Shown piece after piece: positions 1 through 4,712 of a DNA stretch of 5,757 nucleotides. Positions within the stretch are counted from its first letter, which is position 1. Every line of letters begins with the position of its first letter. The DNA comes from an uncultured Gammaproteobacteria bacterium (GTDB lineage Bacteria; Pseudomonadota; Gammaproteobacteria; Steroidobacterales; Woeseiaceae), in contig CALKYK010000418.1 in the NCBI GenBank assembly GCA_938003715.1, positions 1-5,757 of the forward strand. The letters run 5' to 3'. The notes under the pieces are model-generated. The model had not been told where the DNA came from. It did no database searches and saw only the letters and a program-made list of their open reading frames with translations. Both the position numbers and the translations under genes were made by a program.

Positions 1-182
1 GGGCGCGGACGATGACGCCGGGCGCCAGCCCCGTCGTCGTCTATCGCATGCGCGGCCGCTGGGTCAGCCAGAACGCGGCAAAGTATCCCGTCGACCGCGG
101 CTTCGACGTCTACATCCTCGACGGGGGTATCGAGGCATGGCAGCGCGCCGGGCGGCGGACCGATCCGGCGCGCCTCGAATGA
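1..182 (+). CDS. Rhodanese-like domain protein, C-terminal fragment, catalytic cysteine absent
   Basis: This is the last 59 codons of a gene that begins before the window, read in the frame whose codons start at position 3 and ending at TGA 180-182. The translation contains VVVY, then RMRGRWVSQNAAKY, then a short stretch leading to VYILDGGIEAW. This is the end of a rhodanese domain: the beta-strand before the active-site loop, the loop and its helix, and the closing DGGIEAW motif. Active rhodaneses have a cysteine straight after VVVY to carry the persulfide. Here that codon is CGC (Arg, 45-47), and the visible part has no cysteine at all. The protein is therefore probably not a sulfurtransferase by the normal mechanism; it may be a structural or regulatory rhodanese fold. 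Any upstream domain is unseen. The gene converges on the small exported-protein gene, with 24 bp between the stop codons. Confidence 0.75.
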   Translation, partial: ARTMTPGASPVVVYRMRGRWVSQNAAKYPVDRGFDVYILDGGIEAWQRAGRRTDPARLE

Positions 183-206
183 GCGCCTGGTTGTCAGACA
201 TTTTTG

Positions 207-548
207 TCAGGCAGCCGCTTCGAGTTCGAACTTCACCAGCTTGACCGGTCCGCGCGTCACGCAGCGTGACGCGTAGTTTCGCGCCGCCGACTCCGCATCG
301 ACGGTGTAGACGGCCGTCACGATGCGCAGCTCGCGCTCGGCAATATTTTTCTGTTCCGCGTGTACGGTATGCACGACCCGCGTAGCGCCGTCGTAGTCGG
401 CACGCTTGCCGAGCTCGGCCATGCAGATGCGTATCTCGTGCTTCAGCCTTTCGGCGGCGCGGGCTTCATCGGCCGCGGCGGAAAGCGGTGCGATCGCCGT
501 CGCGACAACAAGTGCGAATGGAATGAGTGCGCTCAGGATGCGGTTCAT
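207..548 (-). CDS. Small exported protein of unknown function
   Basis: This encodes 113 residues. I chose the ATG at 546-548 because a strong Shine-Dalgarno sequence, GAGGAAA (minus strand, 554-560), lies 5 nt upstream, and because the protein then opens with a textbook signal peptide: MNR, a hydrophobic core around residues 4-22 and small residues SAAA near 23-26 for signal peptidase I. An in-frame ATG 12 codons further upstream would bury the signal. The mature part is about 87 residues with exactly two cysteines (42 and 96), which could form a disulfide after export. It also has a K/R- and E-rich stretch with the phrase GKRADYDGATRVVHTV. I recognise no enzymatic motif and assign no function. 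A periplasmic location is inferred. The gene lies 107 bp downstream of the AraC-type gene on the same strand and may be read from that transcript or from its own promoter. Confidence 0.75.
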   Translation of the reverse strand: MNRILSALIPFALVVATAIAPLSAAADEARAAERLKHEIRICMAELGKRADYDGATRVVHTVHAEQKNIAERELRIVTAVYTVDAESAARNYASRCVTRGPVKLVKFELEAAA

Positions 549-553
549 GAGTG

Positions 554-560
554 TTTCCTC
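554..560 (-). promoter_or_regulatory. Ribosome-binding site of the small exported protein
   Basis: The minus strand reads GAGGAAA, five bases before the ATG at 548-546. It is a strong match to the 16S anti-Shine-Dalgarno sequence and decides the start codon, excluding the longer in-frame ATG at 584. Confidence 0.7.
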
Positions 561-591
561 GAATGTGGAATATCCAGGGGTCACGATGCCG

Positions 592-606
592 CCGGCGGGA
601 CGCCGG
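592..606. repeat. GC-rich hairpin CCGGCG-GGA-CGCCGG
   Basis: This is a perfect 6-bp inverted repeat with a 3-base loop in the 107-bp gap between the AraC-type gene and the small exported-protein gene. Neither strand has a T-run after it, so it is not a standard intrinsic terminator. In a read-through transcript it would form a stable stem about 44 nt before the small gene's start codon. No function is assigned. Confidence 0.3.
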
Positions 607-611
607 AATCT

Positions 612-671
612 CGCCGATTTGGCCGGATCCGTGCCGATTTCGGAATCGGCGCGTTTTATTCGGAATCGGCG
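612..671. repeat. Symmetric set of four GCCGATT half-sites (operator or hairpin)
   Basis: GCCGATT occurs at 613-619 and 633-639. Its inverse AATCGGC occurs at 644-650 and 664-670. Both inverted pairs share one centre (641.5), and the two copies on each side are exactly 20 bp apart. The inner pair makes a 7-bp stem with a 4-base loop; the outer pair extends to 8 bp (612-619 with 664-671). Seen as direct repeats, a 14-base unit starting TTCGGAATCGG is present at 639-652 and 659-672. On the plus strand the inner hairpin is followed by GCG and then TTTTATT (654-660), like an intrinsic terminator, yet no plus-strand gene ends here. On the minus strand no T-run follows. The block spans the stop codon of the AraC-type gene (656-658) and lies upstream of the small exported-protein gene. 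It could be an operator for that gene, an antisense terminator or a transcript-stabilising hairpin. Confidence 0.5.
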
Positions 672-1720
672 CCTGCCGAAATCGCGCGCTCGCGATACTC
701 CGTCGGCGTGGCGCCCGTCGCTGCCTTGAAGGCGCGATTGAACGGGCCGAGCGACGCGTAGCCGAGGTCGAGCGCCAGTGTGAGAACCGGCGTGCGCGCG
801 TGCGACGGGTCGGCGAGCCGGTGCCGCGCCTCACCGACCCGGTAGCTGTTCAGGAACGCGGAGAAATTGCGATAGCCGAGGTGCCGGTTGATGAGGCGTC
901 GCAGCTGGTGCTCCGGGCAGCGCAGTTCGGCGGCGAGCTGCGTGATCGTCAGGCCCGTCTTGCGGTAAACGCCGGCCTCCATCGCCTCGAGCAGTTTGGA
1001 TTTCAGCACGCGGTCCGCGGCAGGCAGGTCCGGTGCGACAGGTTCGCGAACCTGCCCGGTCTCGCGAAGGTTGTCGGGAATGAAATCGGCATCGAGCCTC
1101 AGCACGGCGACGGCGAGGCCGGTCGTCAGTATGCCGATCTCGATGACGTTCAGCATCGACAACCAGCGCGGCGGTTCGGCCGTGCCGATCGCGAGTTCCA
1201 CCGCCAGCACCACGATCGCCTGGATTGCGATCAGCACCACGAATATCACGCGGAAACGGCGCCGTTTCTCCAGCAGATCATCGCCGCGCCCGGCGACCGC
1301 CATCCAGATCACGTGCAGCACGATGCCAATTGCAACGATTCGTTTCACGGCGAACACGACCGCGAACGACTGCTGGTCCACGGCCGCGAATGCCGTCAGC
1401 AGCGACCATTCGACGGCGACAAGCAGCACAACAACCGCGACCACCCAGGTCGGCGGCGCGGGCGCATCGAATATGCACTTCGCAAAACTCCAGAGCAGAT
1501 ACGGCACCGAGATCGACAGCAGCACGATCAGCGGAGCAGCGGCGGACAGCGACGAGAACAGCACCGCATCGGTGGCAACCAGATAGGCGGAAACGCTTGC
1601 AAGCAGCAGCGCACAGCTCAGGCGCGCACCCCGGTTGCCGCTGCCGACGAGGCAGACCAGCGCCAGCAGCACCTGCTGGCCGATGATCAACAGCCGGAGC
1701 GCCGTCTCGACCGGGTCCAT
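656..1720 (-). CDS. AraC-family regulator with N-terminal seven-helix membrane domain
   Basis: This encodes 354 residues. The start is the ATG at 1718-1720, which shares its A with the TGA stop of the upstream methyltransferase gene (TGATG). Longer in-frame starts run through the coding region of that gene with an arginine-rich, non-protein-like translation. Residues 1-210 carry about seven hydrophobic helices (roughly 6-26, 33-55, 62-80, 91-113, 118-143, 156-179, 188-208). The C-terminal third (about 235-345) is an AraC/XylS DNA-binding domain: first helix-turn-helix around 256-277 (LTITQLAAELRCPEHQLRRL), a linker helix (NFSAFLNSYR), and a second around 310-335 with the signature LALDLGYASLGPFNRAFKAATGATPTEYR. 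The layout fits membrane-bound AraC regulators that sense an unknown signal in or near the membrane and act on DNA from there. The ligand and targets are not evident. Operon partners are the methyltransferase upstream and possibly the small exported protein downstream. Confidence 0.88.
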   Translation of the reverse strand: MDPVETALRLLIIGQQVLLALVCLVGSGNRGARLSCALLLASVSAYLVATDAVLFSSLSAAAPLIVLLSISVPYLLWSFAKCIFDAPAPPTWVVAVVVLLVAVEWSLLTAFAAVDQQSFAVVFAVKRIVAIGIVLHVIWMAVAGRGDDLLEKRRRFRVIFVVLIAIQAIVVLAVELAIGTAEPPRWLSMLNVIEIGILTTGLAVAVLRLDADFIPDNLRETGQVREPVAPDLPAADRVLKSKLLEAMEAGVYRKTGLTITQLAAELRCPEHQLRRLINRHLGYRNFSAFLNSYRVGEARHRLADPSHARTPVLTLALDLGYASLGPFNRAFKAATGATPTEYRERAISAGADSE

Positions 1721-2658
1721 CAGTCCTGCCGGTCGAGAAGCCGGGCGCGGATCGCCGCGATGTCCGCAGGACCGGTGCGGCAACAGCCGCCGATCAGGCG
1801 CGCGCCGGCCGCGAACCAGTCGTCGACCGCGAAGTCGGCATCGAGATCGCACGCGGTGCCGGACCACGAGTTGGTTGCGGAGTGGTAGATCTCGCCGGAA
1901 TTCGGGTAGACGACGATGTGCTTGCGCGGTGCAGCCTGCCTGACTTCGCCGATCAGCGATGAAACGTACTGCGGCGCCGTGCAGTTGATGCCGACGGCCA
2001 GCACCTTCGGATGATCAGCGTACAGTTCGGCTGCCGCCCGCAAAGCCGAGCCGTCCGAAAGACTTCGTTCGTCGCGACAGCAGAACGTGACCCACGCCGG
2101 CGTGCTCGCCGACTTCAGCAGTTCGCACATGACGCGCGCCTCGGTGGCGTCGGGAATCGTTTCGACGGCGAGCACGTCGGCTTCGCAGGCATCAAGCAGT
2201 TCGAGCCGCGGCGCCTGGAATTCGTGCAGCTCCGTATCGGTGACGCCGTCGTAGCCGGTGTACTCGGAACCATCGTGCAGCGCGGTCGCGTACGGACCGA
2301 TGCTCGCGGCGACGAGCGGTTCGGCGTCGGGCGGCCCGCTCGCAGCAAGAAATTCCTCGCGCGCCTGCTTCGCGAGTTCGACCGCCCGCACGATCATCCG
2401 GTCCGCCTCGTCGGCGCTCATGCCGTGCGCCATGAACCCGGGCCTGCTGGCCTGGTAGCTCGCGCTGATGATGCATTGCGCGCCCGCTTCGAGGTACGCG
2501 AGGTGCGCATCGACGATCGCCCGCGGGTTGCTGGACAGCACGCCCGCGGACCAGAGCGACGTGCCGATATCGAAGCCCATCGCCTCAAGTTGCGTCGCGA
2601 GGCCGCCGTCGAGAATCAGCGGCCGACCGCTATCAAGCACCTGCTCAAATTTGTTCAT
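1720..2658 (-). CDS. mmuM: Homocysteine S-methyltransferase
   Basis: This encodes 312 residues, close to the 310 of E. coli MmuM. It transfers a methyl group, typically from S-methylmethionine (or S-adenosylmethionine), to homocysteine to give methionine in the cytoplasm. The fold is a Zn-dependent TIM barrel. The N-terminal motif ILDGGLATQLE (residues 15-25) and the zinc-ligand cysteines are present: Cys226 in GINCTAPQ, and Cys292 and Cys293 in GGCCRTGP. The segment YPNSGE (251-256) is also typical. The start is the ATG at 2656-2658, which gives MNKFEQVL and the family length; GGGG a few bases upstream can serve as the Shine-Dalgarno. A longer in-frame reading would cross the divergent peptidase gene and is rejected. 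The stop TGA overlaps the start of the membrane AraC gene by one base, which implies translational coupling. No S-methylmethionine permease (mmuP) is adjacent, so the methyl donor is not fixed by context. Confidence 0.92.
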   Translation of the reverse strand: MNKFEQVLDSGRPLILDGGLATQLEAMGFDIGTSLWSAGVLSSNPRAIVDAHLAYLEAGAQCIISASYQASRPGFMAHGMSADEADRMIVRAVELAKQAREEFLAASGPPDAEPLVAASIGPYATALHDGSEYTGYDGVTDTELHEFQAPRLELLDACEADVLAVETIPDATEARVMCELLKSASTPAWVTFCCRDERSLSDGSALRAAAELYADHPKVLAVGINCTAPQYVSSLIGEVRQAAPRKHIVVYPNSGEIYHSATNSWSGTACDLDADFAVDDWFAAGARLIGGCCRTGPADIAAIRARLLDRQD

Positions 2659-2710
2659 CGTCCCCGCACACTGCCATACTCGACCGAAGCGAACCAATAA
2701 CGAGAAAAAC
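2659..2710. promoter_or_regulatory. Divergent promoter region between mmuM and the LD-carboxypeptidase gene
   Basis: Only 52 bp separate the two divergent start codons, so both promoters must lie here or reach into the coding regions. For the plus-strand gene, TTGTTC (2651-2656) and CATACT (2675-2680) with an 18-bp spacer are a weak sigma70-like pair. For the minus-strand gene I see no convincing boxes. The segment is less GC-rich near 2690-2710. Shared or mutually exclusive regulation is plausible but not shown. Confidence 0.3.
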
Positions 2711-3727
2711 ATGGTCAATCGCCGCGAATTCATCTCCGCGGTGGGCGCGCTGGGGCTGGCAAGCTCCGCTGCCCGCGGCGCGAACCTGCCGCTGGTCAAA
2801 GCCCCCCGCATACGTCCCGGTGACCGCGTCGGCCTCGTCCGTCCCGCCACCGCGGCGTATGACACGGAGCCCACCAAGATCTGGATCGACGCGCTCGAAT
2901 ACCTGGGCCTCGAGGTCATCCTGGGCGACAACTACTACGCGCGGCACGGCTACTTTGCCGGCGAGGACGAGGCACGCGCAAGCGACATCAATGCGTTCTT
3001 CGCCGAGCCGAGCATCCGCATGATCTTTGCCCGCGGCGGCTGGGGCTCGCCGCGCCTGCTGCCGCTAATCGACTACGAATCCGTCGCCGCGAATCCGAAA
3101 GTGTTGCTGGGTTACAGCGACGCCACCGCGCTCATCACCGCGGTGCACGTCATGACAGGCCTCGTCACGTTTCACGGGCCGAGCCCGCTCAACGTCTTTT
3201 CGGCCGAACACTTTCGCCGCGTCGTGATGAACGGCGAGCACTACCGGCTGGAGAACCCGAGCCTGCTCACCGAGAACACGCTGGTGCAGACCGAAAACCG
3301 CATCCGTACGATACGCGGCGGTAAAGCGAGGGGACGTATCCTCGGCGGCAACCTGTCGCTGTTGACCGCGGTGATGGGTTCGCCCTACCTGCCCGACTGG
3401 GAAGGCAGCATCCTGTTCATCGAGGACGTGAACGAGGCGGTGTATCGCGTCGACCGCATGATGACCGAGCTGTCGCTCGCCGGCGTGCTCGGCAAGATTC
3501 GCGGCTTCGTCTTCGGCCGCTGCACGGAATGCGGTCCGGGTGAGGGATTCGGCTCGCTGACGATGGAAGAGATGATTGCCGAACACATCCGGCCGCTCGG
3601 CATTCCGGCCTTCGCCGGCACGATGATCGGCCACATCGACGAGCAGTTCACGGTGCCGCTCGGCATCGACGTCGAGATCGACGCCGACGCCGGGACGATC
3701 GACATGCTCGAAGCCGGCGTCGTCTAG
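2711..3727 (+). CDS. Tat-exported LD-carboxypeptidase, peptidase family S66
   Basis: This encodes 338 residues. The start is the ATG at 2711, preceded by a weak purine-rich site (GAG, 2702-2704). This start puts a twin-arginine signal first: NRREFIS at residues 3-9, then a short hydrophobic segment ending in small residues near 16-24. Family S66 enzymes (LdcA, MccF) cut the L-Lys/mDap-D-Ala bond of murein tetrapeptides or inactivate microcin C-type peptides. The Ser-Glu-His catalytic residues can be placed: nucleophile Ser136 in LLGYSDAT, Glu238 in LFIEDVNEAVYRVDRM, and His308 in IGHIDEQFTVPLG. The motif FARGGWGSPRLLP (106-118) is also typical. Length and motif order suit a complete, active enzyme. 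E. coli LdcA is cytoplasmic, so a Tat signal points to periplasmic action on murein fragments or imported peptides (inference). The stop TAG shares CTAG with the convergent SRPBCC gene. Confidence 0.9.
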   Translation: MVNRREFISAVGALGLASSAARGANLPLVKAPRIRPGDRVGLVRPATAAYDTEPTKIWIDALEYLGLEVILGDNYYARHGYFAGEDEARASDINAFFAEPSIRMIFARGGWGSPRLLPLIDYESVAANPKVLLGYSDATALITAVHVMTGLVTFHGPSPLNVFSAEHFRRVVMNGEHYRLENPSLLTENTLVQTENRIRTIRGGKARGRILGGNLSLLTAVMGSPYLPDWEGSILFIEDVNEAVYRVDRMMTELSLAGVLGKIRGFVFGRCTECGPGEGFGSLTMEEMIAEHIRPLGIPAFAGTMIGHIDEQFTVPLGIDVEIDADAGTIDMLEAGVV

Positions 3728-4293
3728 GCCGAATCCTCCTCGCGCCCCAGTTTCAATAACGGGTCGTCTTCCGCGAGCCCGCCGCGCGGGCCGACGAGGT
3801 CCAGGAACTTCTCGGCGTAGTGATCGAACTTGCCGCGCCAGACGTCCGCCGCGAATTTCGCAATGCCGGCACCCTCGAGGACCAGGTCCAGGTTCTCGAT
3901 GCACATCTCCCAGCCGGCCGCGTTGCGCGCGCCCCAGGCCTTGTCATTGAAGCGCTCGGAGAGCCGGAACCGGCAGCCGTCGCCGTCGGGCTCCAGTTCG
4001 AACAGCAGCTCGTGCCGGCCCCAGCGGAATTCGAGCATTCTCGGCTCGTCGACGGCCAGCACCTCGCCCTGCAGGTCGACATCTTCGATGCCCTCGCTTT
4101 GCTCCGGCGGAAAGACGAACTCGAGTTCTTCACCGACCGCCCACTTGCCGACGACGTCGCAGGGGAACCACCGCTTGAGCAGGTCGCGTTCCGTGACGGC
4201 ACGCCAGACCTTTTCCGGCGGGTGATCGAAGCGGCGCGCAAGGCTCAGCGTGTAGGCGGGCGTGCCGGCGGTTTTTTCGAGTGTCGCGTCCAT
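3724..4293 (-). CDS. SRPBCC / AHSA1-domain protein, second gene of an ArsR operon
   Basis: This encodes 189 residues. The START/Bet v1-like helix-grip fold is recognisable from RRFDHPPEKVWRAVTERDLLKRWFP (residues 20-43), the following beta-rich region with FRWGRHELLFEL (89-100), and the long C-terminal helix beginning around GWEMCIENL (127-135). This family, named for homology to the activator of Hsp90 ATPase, forms a hydrophobic ligand pocket; bacterial members are usually of unknown ligand and rarely linked to a chaperone. The residues after about 168 (GPRGGLAEDDPLLKLGREEDSA) form a charged tail beyond the core fold. The start is the ATG at 4291-4293 with GGAG (4301-4304, minus) 7 bp upstream. 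It lies one base after the stop of the arsR-like gene, so the two are translationally coupled and co-regulated. The gene ends in a CTAG shared with the peptidase gene. Confidence 0.87.
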   Translation of the reverse strand: MDATLEKTAGTPAYTLSLARRFDHPPEKVWRAVTERDLLKRWFPCDVVGKWAVGEELEFVFPPEQSEGIEDVDLQGEVLAVDEPRMLEFRWGRHELLFELEPDGDGCRFRLSERFNDKAWGARNAAGWEMCIENLDLVLEGAGIAKFAADVWRGKFDHYAEKFLDLVGPRGGLAEDDPLLKLGREEDSA

Positions 4294-4294
4294 T

Positions 4295-4609
4295 TCATTT
4301 CTCCATATCGTCGAGCGTTCGTTCCAGCGCGTCGAGGCGTCGCTCCCAGTAGGCGCGGAATGGCGCCAGCCAGTCGTCGACCTCTTTCAGCCGATCCGGG
4401 TCGAGGCGGTAGATCCGCCGCTGCCCTTCCCTGCGTACCGCGGCCAGCCCGGATTCGCGCAGCACCCGGAGCTGTTTCGACACCGCCGGCTGGCTCATCG
4501 CCAGCCGCTCGACGAGGGTGCCGACGGAGCATTCGCCCTTGCCGAGCTCCTCGAGAATGCGCCGCCGGTTCGGTTCGGCCAGCAGGTCGAAGGTGTTGGT
4601 CATGACCAT
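4295..4609 (-). CDS. ArsR-family winged-helix transcriptional regulator
   Basis: This encodes 104 residues, normal for the family. Domain order: helix 1 with LLAEPNRRRILEEL (9-22); the helix-turn-helix CSVGTLVERLAMSQPAVSKQL (27-47), whose recognition helix is around 39-50; then the wing LAAVRREGQRRIYRLD (55-70); and a C-terminal helix (about 73-104) for dimerisation. The metal-site signature ELCVCDL of ArsR/SmtB sensors is absent and the only cysteine is Cys27, so metal sensing is unlikely; an organic ligand or another cue is more plausible. I chose the ATG at 4607-4609 because AAGG (4616-4619, minus) lies 6 bases upstream; ATG 4601-4603 (MTNTF) is an alternative. It is the first gene of a two-gene operon with the SRPBCC protein and probably represses itself through the palindrome at 4608-4649. 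Confidence 0.92.
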   Translation of the reverse strand: MVMTNTFDLLAEPNRRRILEELGKGECSVGTLVERLAMSQPAVSKQLRVLRESGLAAVRREGQRRIYRLDPDRLKEVDDWLAPFRAYWERRLDALERTLDDMEK

Positions 4610-4649
4610 AAAATGCCTTATTAGTTATATAACTTTCAAGGCATATTAT
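4608..4649. promoter_or_regulatory. Nested palindromic operator of the ArsR-SRPBCC operon
   Basis: The centre is a perfect 12-bp palindrome, AGTTATATAACT (4623-4634). Around the same axis (4628.5) lie ATGCCTT (4613-4619) and AAGGCAT (4638-4644), and the outermost ATAA/TTAT (4608-4611 and 4646-4649). Counting base pairs about the axis, 17 of 21 match. The block is strikingly AT-rich within GC-rich surroundings. It lies between the TATAAT box and the start codon, and its left arm contains the Shine-Dalgarno AAGG of the arsR-like gene. Dimeric ArsR repressors bind AT-rich imperfect palindromes in just such positions, so autorepression is the natural reading, though binding itself is inferred. 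Confidence 0.72.
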
Positions 4650-4650
4650 A
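4645..4650 (-). promoter_or_regulatory. Perfect -10 box (TATAAT) of the ArsR operon
   Basis: The minus strand reads TATAAT from 4650 to 4645, an exact sigma70 -10 match. It would start RNA at about 4636-4639, inside the palindromic operator. At a spacing of 15-19 bp upstream I see only GC-rich sequence and no -35 box, so the promoter may be weak or need an activator. The TATAAT overlaps the outer edge of the palindrome, so a bound repressor would block polymerase. Confidence 0.5.
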
Positions 4651-4666
4651 GGAACGAGTGATGAAC

Positions 4667-4691
4667 CGGCGCGCATTTCGGGCGCGCGCCG
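4667..4691. repeat. GC-rich inverted repeat after the cytochrome gene
   Basis: CGGCGCGC (4667-4674) and GCGCGCCG (4684-4691) form a perfect 8-bp stem around a 9-base loop. It lies 22 bases past the stop codon of the cytochrome gene. No T-run follows on the minus strand, so it is not a standard intrinsic terminator, but it could still pause polymerase or protect the mRNA 3' end. It also occupies the place where a -35 box for the arsR-like gene would be expected. Confidence 0.35.
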
Positions 4692-4712
4692 CCGCAGCAC
4701 GCGTCATTGTTT

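Noticed and set aside
185..212. Weak inverted repeat GCCTG/CAGGC with a TTTTT in the loop, between the rhodanese and small exported-protein genes
   Set aside because: A 5-bp stem with an 18-base loop and the T-run inside the loop does not make an intrinsic terminator.
1721..1867. N-terminal extension of the AraC-type protein
   Set aside because: The extra 49 residues are Arg-rich, lie wholly inside the mmuM coding region, and have no ribosome-binding logic. The ATG at the TGATG junction is better.
551..1888. Long plus-strand open frame of 445 codons opposite the AraC-type gene
   Set aside because: Its translation is rich in Arg, Gln and His with no domain, and it is antisense to a gene with clear membrane and helix-turn-helix motifs. 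It is a GC-driven shadow frame.
2011..2700. Plus-strand open frame opposite mmuM
   Set aside because: It has no recognisable domain, and the opposite strand carries intact zinc-site motifs and the family length.
3820..4605. Plus-strand open frame across the SRPBCC and arsR-like genes
   Set aside because: It is antisense to two recognisable coupled genes, shows no motif of its own, and has a low-complexity Arg/Ala/Pro-rich end.
4621..4649. Plus-strand promoter TTAGTT ... TATTAT
   Set aside because: The -35 is poor, no plus-strand gene follows, and the TATTAT arises from the symmetry of the operator that holds the minus-strand TATAAT.
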